NCBI GenBank assembly: GCA_015501605.1
Contig: JADNRZ010000006.1
Location: 124,001 to 188,000, forward strand
Direction: 5' to 3'
Length of the DNA: 64,000 bases
Source: Panaeolus papilionaceus
Taxonomy: Eukaryota; Basidiomycota; Agaricomycetes; Agaricales
Shown: positions 34,393 through 46,712 of the stretch, piece by piece
How the letters are laid out: every line of letters begins with the position of its first letter
Position numbering within the stretch: the stretch's first letter is position 1
The notes under the pieces: generated by a model
What the model was told of the DNA's origin: nothing
Seen by the model: only the letters and a program-made list of their open reading frames with translations
Databases searched by the model: none
Translations under genes and position numbers: made by a program

Positions 34393-36365
34393 ATGTCAGG
34401 CTCAACACAACCTCATCCCAGTACCAGTAATACAGATCGCTCAGATGTCCCAATTATATCACCTCCAGGTCAGGCTCATCTCACCACAGGGCGTCTGACA
34501 GCAAGCGGACAGAGTGGTCACATAATAATATCTAGTAATGCTGGTGATGCCTCTCCTACAATCACGTTTCAAGGGCCAGGTACTGCAGCATCACCCTCAA
34601 CACAACGATCCAATGCCGAACTGCAAGCTATGGCTGCTCGAGCTCTGGCCACTATGCCCCCCACTCCACCTCCAAACCCCCGTCCACAACCTCAACCCTA
34701 CCATAACCGCTCGCAGATTGTTAGATTTATGGCGTACATGGGTGTAGGACGCAATGCAACCAGAGAACGCAAAGCATTAGTGGCTGTTTTGCAAAATATT
34801 GGCTGGGGTCTGATTCAGGTGAGCCTAATCTCTTCAGATAATAGAACAGATATTAACATCGTCGGTAGGTAACAGTAGTTATCACCATGTTGGTTCTCGT
34901 AGGAACTCTCTTCAAAAGTCCTCTCGATCCTAACTTGACCGAATGGGTGGCCTGCGATAGGCCATTGGGAATCTGGGCATCCATCTGGGTTGTTAGAGCA
35001 TCTTTGGCCTCTGTCTTGGCATTTTGGGAATACCAGAGAGATAAAATGCGCAAGTAAGTCATTGTCCATTATATTTGACCTAAATCTTATTTTGATAACT
35101 CGACACTTAGTAGTCGTCGCTCGGATGCAGAAACTAGTGGCAGTGGTGCAAGAAATCAAACAGGGACACAACCCGGGACCCCCGCAGCCACAGCAGGGTT
35201 CAATAATCCAGCACCGCTTACAACCAACGATCTTCCTGCTATGCCAAGCAATGAACCCATAGTCTTTCCATATAACAGACTTTACCAACGGTATACTTTC
35301 TTCTTGACAAATATATAATACATTTTTGACCCCACATCAAACCAGCCTTACCATTTTGTCATCCTTGCTCACTCTGAGTTGGTTCCTAACGGCCCATATT
35401 CTAGTCTACACCTCAATTAACTCATGCAGAAAGTCGGCTCCTCACCTTTGGTGGCTAACCTTTGGAATTCTATGCACCCTATATTTGATGGTGGTAGAGG
35501 TGCTCATTTTAGGTTTGGTCGTTTTACTCATCGCTCCCATCTTCATCGTGAGTGACATACTACCGTTGTGTAACTTTTCTAACAGAGAGGCTTTCAGTTT
35601 TTCTACAATGTTATTCTTATGTGTCTTGGACGCCACCCCATTCAGAGACCCCACGAACTCAAACCAGATATCCCAAAACTTTCCAAGAGCATTGTGGACA
35701 AGATACCCCTTGTTGTATATATCCCCCCACCAGACGCAGAGCAAAGCGCAGAGACCGAAGTTCATTCATATCCTCCTACAAGCAATTCTTCCACCCCTCC
35801 CTCACCTCAGAAGCGGTCCACATTCTTTCGCTCCTTGTCGTCCTTTAAAAAGTCCCAAGAAAAAGGACATAAGGGATCCAAAGGCAAGAAAAGCTCTTGG
35901 GAAGACAACTGGGAGCAGACTGAATACCCCTTTGTCACACTTGCTGGTAATCGTGCTACCTGTGCGATTTGTTTAATGGACTTCGAGGAACCCGAGAGGA
36001 AGAAAGGATCGGAGAAAGAGAAAGAGCCTGAAACTGTGCAAAGTCCTTGCAAGGAAGTCGATGCTTCCAGCCCCGTAGACACTCCAACAAGCGTATCTGG
36101 GCGTCGTACATCGTTAGTAATAGCAGAAAATAGAGACGAACTCCCAAGGTTGGAAGACGCGGGAGAGGGTGTGCAACCCCTGCGGCTACTTGAGTGTGGC
36201 CATGTCTTCCATGTAAGTGTTTCCCTCTCATCACAGTGACACATCCTTACCTATTCTATGCAGAAAACCTGTCTTGACCCCTGGCTGCTCGACGTTTCCG
36301 GCCGTTGTCCAACTTGTCAACGCCCAGTAGATAAGGCGAGACATAGGAACCAAGCGGGCACATAA
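34393..36365 (+). CDS. multi-pass membrane RING-H2 E3 ubiquitin ligase
   Basis: About six exons. The N-terminal 110 residues are polar and proline-rich (PPTPPPNPRPQPQP). At least four TM segments follow: LQNIGWGLIQVTVVITMLVLVG in part, IWASIWVVRASLASVLAFW, LTILSSLLTLSWFLTAHILV, and WWLTFGILCTLYLMVVEVLI with VLLIAPIFI. A cytosolic linker leads to the C-terminal RING: CAIC, then after 74 residues ECGHVFH joined by splicing to KTCLDPWLL, and CPTCQRPV. This is C-x2-C, C-x-H-x2-H-x2-C, C-x2-C. The loop between the first and second pairs is far longer than the usual 9-39. Such ligases act in membrane protein degradation. The protein is similar in layout to fungal DSC/ERAD-type RING-H2 proteins; exact pathway unknown. 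Confidence 0.88.
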
Positions 36366-36907
36366 TGGATTGTTTTGCATCACCAATTCCTGCATATATT
36401 CATGTACTTCAAGGTCAGCTTCCCACCCCGTCCCAGCATGGATAATACATACAACAGTTTTACTAGTTTCGTCGCCACCCCTCCTAGTTAGCCGATACGC
36501 ATTGCTTTAATCAATCGTTGCTCTTGTAAATTAGGCTATTATATACACAATATGTACTCTAAATGCAGCATTTTCCTTGTTCTTGATAGTTCATGCGATT
36601 TTGACCAACGGAATATGACCGATGTGCAAGCTGGTCAGAATGCGATTGACGAGAGCTTGCATGATCGAATTCTAAATATAGCAACTTATGTTGCTTCCGC
36701 TGTAGCTCATAAGTCATGACAAAATAACTAGATATGGTGAACCCGGGTAATATTGACGTCCTTCTGCATGGTTCGGTCAGGAAAGCAGGTTCACGCCCGA
36801 AGCATGTCCAGTGTGTATAAGTCCTCTGTCCACATGCTCTGGGCTTCGTTCCCTGCTCCCCAATTCCTAGTCCCCCCCATACCCTAAACCTAACGAGACC
36901 TTCTGTG
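36366..36907. other. intergenic spacer
   Basis: A 542-base region before the SNG1-like gene. A minus-strand open frame of 127 codons (36559-36942) covers it but overlaps the next gene's start and has no family resemblance. No RNA gene is recognised. Confidence 0.4.
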
Positions 36908-38938
36908 ATGACCGACGCACAACCACGAACAGATAACAACAATACATCCGAAACAAGTGGTGGTCAAACTCCTACTTCCTCAATAACTATCGCCCCATCA
37001 CTACCATCGCCCCCCTTTTCCTTTCAGTTTCTAGGAAAAGATCCCGAGATTTCGAAGGCTCGCAACACATATGTCACGATACTTTTCCAGCGCACTTGCT
37101 TGATAACTGTCGTAATTTTTGCGCTCTTTTCCATATACTGGGGTGCGTTGAGCGACATTCCAGCGCGAAGTTTGAAAGGGTGGATCATAGTGAGTAACTT
37201 TCATTATCAGGTGTTCGATACAGTCGTTTGCTAACTAGTACCCGAACATCAGGACTTTGACGGGGCAGAGGTTGGCGCGTTTATATCTCGAGAGCTAAAC
37301 TCTCAATCGGGCCCAAGAATTCAGTGGGAGATTAAGACATCGGATACATTTGTGAATGGTATCGAGGGCTTACAGAACGCCCTTTTGGACGAACAATGTT
37401 GGATCGCAGTTGCAAGTGAGTCTCGGCATCTCATTCAACATGTAGCCTGAGGCTTATGGACAACATTACTCCTTTGTATCAACAGTCAACGAAGGTACAA
37501 CAAGAGCTTTGAATGAGAGCCTCACTTCTGTCGGCAAGCAGCCTGTGTCGTTAAACGCATCTGACGCAATCAGCGTCTTTGCCGTCGAAGCTCGAAATGA
37601 GAACGCATAGTAAGCTCCTTACATACCGTAACACTTCTCCCTTTAACCCGCAATAATTTTTTACAGTCGTGTCCTCCTTCGACCCACGGTATTCTTCCTG
37701 TTGTTGTATTTGTCTGATACCCGCGCTCATGAGGTTCGTTGCTTTCCCTCCACAGGTAGAAAAAACACTAGATCTGATCACTCATGATTTCGCTATTCGA
37801 TGGGCTTTGCAAGTGTCGAATGCCAATGTATCCTTGAATTCAATACCCCTAGACACTCTCGTCCGACCTGTTTATTATACACTTGAAAACCTTCGGCCAT
37901 TCGATGTTCCAGTGTACGTCGGTTCGCTCCATTCACTACTCACGGCCTTACCCCGAACGCAGTGCCTCGGCAGTTACATTTATTGGGCTGATTTATCTGC
38001 TCATCCTGGCGTTCCTCATTGTTGTATGTATATTTATAACCTTGTTCGACTATCCCTCATTATCCGCTTCCATCAAATTAGAATTCGAGCATCATGGCTC
38101 GGATGATAGCTGGCATGGAAAGCAAGTTGACCACTAAATCGTTAATTTATGTTCGACTTGCGACGCCAATTGTCCTGTATTTCTTCATTGCAGTAAGTCG
38201 ATTTATGTGATGCCAGAGTATCGAAATCGATCAGCTAACCAAATTCGTGGTATTTCAGCTGGTATACACCGTGCTTAGCCGAGCGTTCAGCTTGCCATTT
38301 GAGCGACAGTGAGTTGCCTCCTCGAATTTATAAATAGAACATGACCTTTAAATTTGAATAGCTTCGGACGCGCAGGATTTGTCATCTTCTGGATGTTATC
38401 ATGGCTCGGAATGTGCTCAGTGTGAGTGTTACAACGCATGCCGGCCGTTCAAACTCGTTGATATTATGGTTATCGCAGGGGGCTGGCACTTGAATCGATG
38501 GTCACGCTTCTTACAATCAAGTATATTCAAGTGTTCTTGATTCTCTGGATCATTGGTACGCATCCGGTCCGAGGGTAATACCTGTGTAACCGGTCGATGC
38601 TCACGGATGTTGAATTCTCAGGAAATGTATCTGTGTGTCTGTACCCTATCGAGACACTACCCGTGGTGTATCGCTACGGCCACGTAGCGCCTTTCTACCA
38701 AATTTCGCAAGGTGTGAGAACAATCGTGTTCAGCACCAAGAATGAGTGTGAGTTGTGGAATTTCGAAGTGTTGAGTGAGATTGACGTATTGACATTTGTC
38801 TTATCAGTGGGCAAGAATTTTGGAATTTTAATCGTTTGGATAGCTATTTCTTGCATCACTCTACCTATATTCCAATGGCACGCTCGACGACAACAAGTAG
38901 CAGCTGCAAGACAGAAGGCGGATAGTGAGAAAGTTTAG
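36908..38938 (+). CDS. SNG1-like membrane protein (DUF3533)
   Basis: About ten exons coding a membrane protein of the SNG1/DUF3533 family, whose yeast member confers resistance to nitrosoguanidine. The start MTDAQPRTDNNNTSE leads to a polar N-terminus, then TM1 (CLITVVIFALFSIYWGAL) followed by the typical extracytoplasmic domain: IIDFDGAEVGAFISREL joined across an intron, DEQCWIAVAIN, and FAVEARNENAYR-VLL. The second half has about five TM segments: VAVTFIGLIYLLILAFLIV, LATPIVLYFFIALVYTVLS, FGRAGFVIFWMLSWLGMCSV, TIKYIQVFLILWIIGNVSV, and FGILIVWIAISCITLPIFQW. YRYGHVAPFYQISQGVRTIVF is a strong family block. The stop is at 38936-38938. Resistance to xenobiotics or a lipid-related role is inference. 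It is the first gene in a compact same-strand trio with ferrochelatase and ERG8. Confidence 0.85.
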
Positions 38939-39079
38939 AGTAGATACTCGAGAATGTGGGAAAAGATGACCAACAATGCATGTGGATGGGAGAGTCAGTT
39001 CAGCCGAGGCCAAATGAAAGTTTAAAAACGTATTTATTAGTCTCTTTACCTCTCTTTACCTCTTCGTTCTTCTCTAGTA

Positions 39080-40522
39080 ATGTCCGTCCTTAGACCCGCT
39101 AATATTATACGTTCTCTCTCCCGCTCTTATGCAACTCATAATGGTTCAGGAAAAAGGTGAAAGTCGCGTCTTTGCACTCATAACCCCATCGCCTCATCTT
39201 CATTGACAGCCCAACTGGTGAGCCAAGATACCACCAAACAATTTTGCATTTGCCGACTTTTTATTTGTCATAGCTGTTGTCATGTTAAACATGGGTGGTC
39301 CATCTACAGTAAGAAGCTTCAATTGATCCACATATCTATAGATAATTATATACTCACAATAGGTGGCCGAAACGCATGACTTCCTCAAAAATCTCTTCAT
39401 GGACAGTGACCTAATTCCATTACCATTTCAACGATTCGCAGCACCGATCATTGCGCGGAGAAGAACACCACAAATAGAACAACAGTATACCGATATTGGT
39501 GGAGGCTCTCCCATTCTTCGCTATACCCAAATTCAGGGTGATGGCATGGCCAAACTCTTGGATGAGTTACATCCCGAAACTGCACCTCATAAGGCGTATG
39601 TTGCGTTCCGGTACGCACGGCCACTCACGGAAGTAACCGCTCGGCAGATGAAGGAGGATGGTGTCAAGAGAGCTATTGCGTTCACACAATACCCACAATA
39701 TAGCTGCAGTACGACCGGAAGTAGCCTAAACGAACTTTATCGACGTGGAAAGGCAGGCGAGATTGGAGATATTGAATGGAGTGTCATCGACCGTTGGGGT
39801 ACACATCCGGGATTCATTGAGGTGTGTTCTGTTTTAACTTGTATTCGTTTCCGTCATTCAACGGAGTATCGTTATTTCTTATAGGCCGTTGCCCAAAATA
39901 TCGAAGCGGCACTAACAAAGTTCCCGGAGGAGACGCGCTCTGACACAGTATTGTTATTTTCAGCACACTCATTACCTATGTCGGTCGTTAACCGCGGAGA
40001 TCCATATGTGCTGGAAGTTTCTGCCTCCGTGGCCGCCGTGATGAAGAGACTAGGACATTCAAATCCTTATCGTTTGGTGTGGCAATCACAAGTGGGGCCA
40101 TCTGCATGGATGGGTATGCAAACAGGAGATGCTTTGAAAGGTCTCGCCCGGCTTGGAAAGAAGCAAGTCGTTCTTGTGCCTATTGCGTTTACAAGTGATC
40201 ATATCGAAACGCTTTACGAACTGGATCTGGAATATGCAAAAGAGGCCAAGGAGGTGAGTTTGATGAAAATTTTAAGCAAACTTCTCTTGTTTGAATAACT
40301 GATTTTCTGAATGAGCAGCATGGAATCGAAGTGCATCGAGCTGAATCATTGAACGACTCGCCTGTATTTATCCGAGCACTAGCAGATATTGTTACATCGC
40401 ATCTTAAAGAATGTAAAGCAGGAAAAGGACCTGTTAGCATTCAAATGGGACTCCGATGCCCTGGATGTACTAATGCTACGTGTGGACATCAGAAGGAATG
40501 GTTTGGTAGAGGAGGAAGATAG
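39080..40522 (+). CDS. HEM15: ferrochelatase, mitochondrial
   Basis: Inserts ferrous iron into protoporphyrin IX, the last step of heme synthesis, on the matrix side of the inner mitochondrial membrane. Start 39080 gives [20 protein letters not shown], a mitochondrial presequence. An 8-nt exon (39210-39217) restores [17 protein letters not shown]. Landmarks: [92 protein letters not shown], and [16 protein letters not shown] with the metal-site histidine and glutamate. The C-terminal CPGCTNATC, together with the cysteine in QYSCST, matches the four ligands of the [2Fe-2S] cluster of animal and fission-yeast ferrochelatases. The gap to the next start (ERG8) is 96 bases. Confidence 0.95.
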
Positions 40523-40618
40523 AATTACTTTAGGGGAATGGATTAGTCAGCCGATAATATATATATTTCAAACCGACTTTGCTTCAACTCGTTTCATTTT
40601 TTTAATTTTATCTACAAT

Positions 40619-42499
40619 ATGGCTTCAACTCTGGTATCAGCTCCAGGAAAAGTCCTTGTCGCTGGTGGATATCTAGTATTGGATCCATCTTACTCCGGCA
40701 TCGTTGTTTCGACCTCATCGCGCTTTTATACCCTGATACGACAAACAAAGGGTCACCCAAACGTGATACGAATAACATCTCCTCAATTTACAGACGCTGT
40801 CTGGGAATATGGAGTAAACTACAACCCTGTTCTCGTCGATCCATCACCGCAAAAGTTGGCTCTCTCGTATATTGTTTGTTCATTGCTAATTTCGAGATTC
40901 AAAGCCAAACCAAAAACAAGTTTGTTCACCTGGCTCTACAACACACCTTAGCATTAGGGGCCGAAATCAAAGGACTCGAATCTATCACCAAATCTCTGAA
41001 GTCTGGTCTGGATATAACGATTGCTGGTGACAATGACTTTTACTCGCAGCGCGCCAAGGTACGTTCAATATCATATTTTTTCAGGGGAAATTATCTCATT
41101 CCAGAAGTTGCAAGAGCTTGGATTACCCCGTACAATCGACTCTTTATCGCATGTTCCTCCATTTTGTTCAACAGGCGGGAGCTTGAAAGATGTGCACAAG
41201 ACTGGCCTAGGTTCATCCGCCGCCCTCATCACCTCCTTGACTTCTTCTCTCCTCGTCCATCTGTCTGTCATTCCAGAGAGCTCTCTCACCGATGACGATA
41301 CCGAGGGCAGACTCTTGGCGCACAATCTTGCTCAGTTTGTGCATTGCATCGCTCAAGGAAAAATAGGCAGTGGCTTCGATATTTCTGCCGCCGTCTTTGG
41401 GAGTCATCTCTACACCCGTTTCGAACCATCCGTCATCCAAGACCTGATGGCCGAGTCTACGGTGAGCATCTTTGACGCATTGATCACTAAAACCTCAAAT
41501 GAACGATTTGCCATGCTAGCCGTCCAACCTTTTGTTGCCAGTCCTGACCCCTTCCAATACAGCCTGGAATTACCGCGTCCAACCTTTTAAGTTGCCCCCT
41601 TACACCCGTATCATGCTCGCAGACGTTGATGCCGGAAGCGATACACCTTCTCTCGTCGGAAAGGTCTTGAAGTGGCGTAAAGAGAAGAAGGAGGAAGGTA
41701 TTGCATTTCCATTCGTCAATTTCCCAAACCAGAAACTTAGGATTCATAGCCGATGCCCTCTGGACCCACTTGGACCAACTCAATCAGTCTTTTGCTCAGA
41801 CATTGCTGCATCTCTGCAAACTCCATGACCAAGACCCTGAAACGTATCAGGAAGCGGTCAAGTATATGGCGACGCTGCAACCCCTTCAGGCAAATTCTTT
41901 AAGCTCTGACTGTGGACCTTGCTAACTTTAAAGTTCTGTAGTGGGAGGCGAACCCCTGGCAACCCCCAAAAGAGATACCGATCGTAGCAGCTTTCTATGA
42001 GGCACACACGACTTCTCAAGTGAGTGAGCACCTTTCTAACAACATCCCGTTCTGACATCTGGTGGGGTAGGCCATTCGACAGAAGATGAAGGAGATGGGT
42101 GACCTTGCTGGTGTCCCGATTGAGCCGGATGAGCAAACGCATCTCCTTGATGTCTGCGTTTCACAAGCTGGTGTTATTGGGGGTGGTGTGCCCGGAGGTA
42201 AGTTTAACTATGCCTTGTTCATAAACTAGTGCTTCTGCGCGCGTTGTCTTATGATGGGTTCTAATTATTTACACTTAGCTGGTGGATACGATGCTATTTG
42301 GCTCCTCGTCTGCGATCCTATATCCTGCAAGCCCGACCAATCGCCAATGGAACGGGTCGAGTATCTCTGGAGTATCTATAAAGAACTCAATGTATCCCCT
42401 CTGTCATCGAAGGAGAGTCTGGAAAGAGGTGCCCGCCTGGAGTCTGTTTCCAATGTGAAGGGCCTCGGAGACGTGCTTGAAGTTACTCAAGCGAACTAG
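40619..42499 (+). CDS. ERG8: phosphomevalonate kinase
   Basis: A GHMP kinase that phosphorylates mevalonate-5-phosphate in the isoprenoid/ergosterol pathway. About eight exons. The start MASTLVSAPGKVLVAGGYLV is the family N-terminus. Landmarks: the ATP-binding GHMP motif KTGLGSSAALITSLTSSLL, IGSGFDISAAVFGS, YTRIMLADVDAGSDTPSLVG, and the C-terminal VSQAGVIGGGVPGAGGYDAI. Splice joins checked: GFIADALWTHLDQ across the intron ending near 41738, and MAEST joined at the acceptor near 41520 to PSNLLLPVLTPSN, which avoids a stop that other junctions would produce. The stop is at 42497-42499. Substrate assignment follows from ERG8-specific motifs rather than general GHMP features. Confidence 0.94.
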
Positions 42500-42659
42500 A
42501 TACCTCAAATTAACCCCCAGGACTGCTAGAGACTTAAATACATTCTCATCCTTGATCTTTACATAATTTCTTTTTGGTATGCATATTTGCTTTCGTACTG
42601 TGCGTTTGTATATGTTTTTGAATGGTATTATAAATAATAGTAAGTTGTTCGTAAAGTAA

Positions 42660-45022
42660 TTACATGCACATTTTCGCAGAGCCCTGTACTGTCCACGATT
42701 TGGCCAAAGCAATAAATAGGGATATGATCATGACGAGAACTCCGAATGAGGCACATATCACGGCTGGAAGCTTGGTGCGGCTATACCAAGGCAGGTTTTT
42801 GTCGGCGAGCTTGATGTAACATGCAGCAGGGAAAATAAAGGCAAGCGTTGTGGCTGACACTCCGCCGGTTATTTCGAGCATGACACCTAAATCACACGTA
42901 ACTAACGCCACTGCACGAGTCGAAAAAGAAAATCCAGGATTGAGCGGATGTAGAAAGGATGAAAAACCGTTAGCGCGCTAGGAAAATCACATCGGAGAAA
43001 GGTGCACAGACCGAACATTGACGAAAAGAGGATGACACTCGTGAAAAATAGGTGTCGCTGCATGCTAAACGCTTCGTGAGAGAAGAAGTATTGTTCGACC
43101 ACCTGTGAAGTGACGACATTAATTTGCGCTTATTTTAAGTCAGTGTCAAGATCTACAGACCTCTCTACACACAAAGAGCTCCAATGGCAGCGTTGTGAAC
43201 ATGTTAAGGCCGAAGGAGAAACGCGCGATGTTGATAAAGGTATCGTCCTGTGGGATAGTTAGCGCGAACAACCAATCGGACAGATATTACAACACAAGTG
43301 AGTTGGGAAAAGTCCATAAAGAACGCGGGATTCGGCCTCAACAGTAGATTGCAGGGGACCACCCCTATACTGCTTCACAATATGTTGAACAACCGCGGAC
43401 TTACCAGTGGAAAATTATTCAAGATATTTCCTTGAGTTTTGTCGGTAAACACGACATAGGCCGATATAGCCAATGTCATGCATGCCACCAAGGACATGAA
43501 TGTGGATATATGGGTAACTTTTGCAAAGCGGTCTAGTGTTGGTGTTCGTAGGCTGCCATAAATTAACAAAGAATTATGATGACAAACTGCAAAAAAGGCA
43601 TCAGCATCATCTATTGCGGTGTGAAGTATGGTTACGGACCAAATGCAAAGCTTATAACTCCGATAGCTTGAAATATTCCTGGTTCAATAAAGGTGAACAT
43701 ATTGTTCTGATCACCCTTCAACTCAGAAGGTACGTGTGGGCCTTCTATTAAGACAGATGCGACGATGATGAGCATGCCAACTAGGGCCAGCCCAGAAGCA
43801 CGAGATAGTTTGTGAATGTCACGATAGAGTGATAGGGGGTATGAAACGCATATGGTACAGAGGGCGATAATAAATTGTCGGTTTGCAAAAATACGAAGGA
43901 CTGGCGTGGTAGAAAGGTTAGGGAAGACGAAGCGGACTACTTGAGGTATCGTATCGCCAATGATAATACCAAAGGCGCACATTCCTATGTTTAAACGAAG
44001 ATGACGTCGGTGATTCAGGTGCGCAGACGTTTCAGGAAACAAAACGTACCTCCAAAGGCAAATGCAAATTGAAAGAATGATACAGCTGCTCTTCCACTAG
44101 GACCAAAGCAATGGTGCATAATATCTAGGTATGAATGCCCTCCGCTGAGTTTGGCGTTGACAACTATGAGCCGAATAGTCCAATCTGTAACTCCAGAGAG
44201 TACAATGAGCATGAAGAGGCCCATGAAAAACCCAGCTTGGCGTACAGCATAAGGTAAACCTAAAATAAATTCATGGGGATATGAAGATGTTCAGTTACCA
44301 CGAGAAAAAAAGTGAAAGTACCAATAATGCCTTGACGGAAGGTTAGTTTGTGGTGAAAAAGTGTAAGATGTCAGAGCATACCTGCACCGAGAATAGAGTT
44401 GGCCATGTTGGCCACAGAGTCCAATAAACCGCCACCAGCTGTCCTTTTTGCGGCTATTTCATCGAGGGTCACTGCGGTATCGCCAATGTATATAGCATCG
44501 GAACCAGGAGCATGCATCGGCAAAGAATTGTCGAGACTTCTTCTTGAAGTTGAACTATCGAAGAGACCGACTAGCAGAGGCATACGCTGATCTCTGTCGG
44601 ACCCTTGAGAGGGAATTCGAGAGCGCTCAAGCTCTGAGAGTGAAGCGTCGTCAAGTTCATCAGAGTCAAGGTCATATTCTAGGGAACAAGGCCTCAGAAA
44701 ACCCCCTAATTGAGAGGTCAAATGGAAATTAGAAGATACCTGTCTCTCTACTGCTTGTGGTAGATCTGAGAGAGGGGGCTATAACCTGAACTTCATCCTT
44801 GAATGTTACTACACGAGAGCCTCCAGCGGTTTTTGGCGTGGCAAGTGCTGTGTCGTCATCGTCGTCGTCGTCGGCCACGTTGAAGATTGTCTGAGAGTTT
44901 GGTTCTGACTGAAGGAGTGGCTGAGTGTATTCATGGTCATTGTTAGACCTAGAAGATGGTTTAAACATTTTAGGACGCCTTACAAGACCAGCATTGAAGG
45001 ACTTCTGGTCAGTGTGTTGCAT
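42660..45022 (-). CDS. vacuolar-type amino acid transporter (AVT / SLC38-like)
   Basis: A polytopic amino acid/auxin permease family protein of about 11 TM segments. The N-terminus (MQHTDQKSFNAGLVRRPK, an acidic run DDDDDDD at about residue 52, Ser-rich region) is cytosolic. The transporter core starts at GGLLDSVANMANSILGAGIIGLPYAV, the AAAP hallmark, shown here only in part: NMANSILGAG. Then SYLDIMHHCFGPSGRAAVSF, FAFGGMCAFGIIIGDTIPQV, RQFIIALCTICVSYPLSLYR, GVISFAFVCHHNSLLIYGSL, and LGVMLEITGGVSATTLAFIF. FVCHHNSLLIYGS is typical of yeast Avt5/6/7 and animal SLC38 members. About ten introns. Vacuolar location and export direction are inferred from the family. It is divergent from the PL14-like gene and convergent with ERG8. 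Confidence 0.9.
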
Positions 45023-45424
45023 TAAATGAAAGGAAATGACATTTACGTTGGAACTGTTATGTTTACTTTTATTTGTTTATCTTACTGAATAGTAATTAAT
45101 AAATGTTTCAGGGAGGACTGTAGATCCTTCTCAACAGTAATAAAAATCTGATATAGTGAATAATAATTTTATCATTGATAATAAAAAAAGTAATAAAACA
45201 AAATCGATGAATATTGAAATAACGTGAAGAATGGGACATTGAAAGAGTGCATATCTAGATTCCTTATTTGGTAACCAATGAGTCAAGGCTCAGGCGCTTG
45301 TTAATTCACCTTGTTACTACCTACCTCTTACAACACTGGTTGTTAAAAAATCACATCTTCATTTCTATTTACCCTCTTTTAAATTTTATTCTTTTATTTT
45401 TGTCTTTCTTTTTCGTTCAATATT
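45023..45424. promoter_or_regulatory. divergent AT-rich promoter AVT / PL14-like
   Basis: 402 bases between two divergent start codons, strongly A/T-rich from 45050 to 45220. A T/C-rich stretch lies directly upstream of the plus-strand ATG (about 45370-45418). No RNA gene is seen. Confidence 0.45.
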
Positions 45425-46712
45425 ATGATGTATACATCAAGACAATTGTACAACCTCCTACTATCCTTCACTACAACTGCTTCACTCTGCATTTCAACTC
45501 TCGCTAGTACTCAGGTTCCACCAGAGTCTCTCGCCGCTCAATATGGTCTTACAACAAGTACGACAATGCCATTTCCATCTCAAACGGCTTCCCCAGCAGA
45601 TACAGAATCACTCCTCGTATCTCAATGGTCATTAGGAAAAGGTCGTGTTCAGGATAACCCACAAAATCTTGCTTTCGTCGCAGATCCCTTCCCTAATAAA
45701 CCTGTCCCTGGTTCATCATCAGTACCAGGCCCGGTTTTACAAGTAACATACTCTGAAGGAAGTTTCTCTCATGAAACTGGCGGCGCACAGCTCTACACTC
45801 TTTGGAATAGGACAGATGGTGCCGTTTTCAACACTATGATGGTCACCTATGAGCTGGCCTTTGATCAAAATTTTGATTGGGTCAAGGGCGGGAAGCTTCC
45901 TGGTCTTCGAGGTGGTCTAAATTCCACTGGATGCAGTGGTGGTAACAAAGCCGATGGTTTGGACTGCTTCAGCAGTCGTTTGATGTGGAGGAAGAATGGA
46001 GCGGGTGAAGGTCAGTATTGTCCCTCTCTTCCAATCGCCTAGTGACCCTGATGTTTACTTGGGTCCTTAGTCTATGCCTACATCCCTACCCCAAACAACT
46101 TTTGCTCAGAAAAGGACATAACCTGCAATTCTGACTTCGGTATCAGCATTGATCGTGGTGCTTTCGGTTTCACCAACGGACAGTGCGTTCATTTCTGCTG
46201 TTATCAATCAGCGACCCTCAAATGAATTGAATTTTAGATGGGTCCGAGTAACCATGATCGTTCGCTTAAATGATCCACCTAACGTTGCCAACGGATACAT
46301 TGGCCTCTAGTACGTACGAAGGCTCTCGTCTGAACAAGAGGGCTGAACGATTCTCTTAGTTATAATGATCTCCAAGCCATCTCACAAAGCGACCTTCAAA
46401 TACGGGCAAGTGATGCCGTCGCCGCCAATGGCTTATACCTCTCGACCTTCTTTGGAGGTAAGACATTTTATTTACATAGCATAGTCACACGGATTAACTT
46501 TGTCGGGTCATATAGGTTCCGACGCAAGTTGGGCGACACCAGTAACTACACACACCTACTATCGCAACATCCGTCTCTGGGGCAGCACAGCAGCCTCCAA
46601 TTTGACCGGTCAACCTGTCGTCAATGATGCAACACGCAGCAGAACATCCTCAGCATCAACTTTGGCCCTCACCATCATGGCTGTGGTAGCAGGAGCTATT
46701 TTCTGCATTTAG
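45425..46712 (+). CDS. secreted GPI-anchored PL14-like polysaccharide lyase
   Basis: About five exons encode roughly 370 residues. The N-terminus MMYTSRQLYNLLLSFTTTASLCISTLAS is a signal peptide. The central domain has FNTMMVTYELAFDQNFDWVK, then GGKLPGLRGGLNSTGCSGGN, the KGGKLPGL block typical of PL14-type alginate/glucuronan lyase-like proteins and their fungal relatives. After splicing follow VYAYIPTPN, DFGISIDRGAFGF, WVRVTMIVRLND, NVANGYIGLYYND and HTYYRNIRLWGST, consistent with a jelly-roll fold. The C-terminus is Ser/Thr-rich and hydrophobic at the end (TLALTIMAVVAGAIFCI), a GPI-anchor signal. Two ATGs stand in tandem; either could start. Activity on glucuronan-type wall polymers is inference; the PL14-like assignment rests on the motif and overall layout. 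Confidence 0.78.

Noticed and set aside
36559..36942. 127-codon minus-strand frame
   Set aside because: It overlaps the well-supported start of the SNG1-like gene and has no recognisable motif or splice support.
41463..41540. Stop codon inside ERG8
   Set aside because: The acceptor at GCTAG near 41520 gives PSNLLLPVLTPSN in frame; only a wrong acceptor produces the stop.
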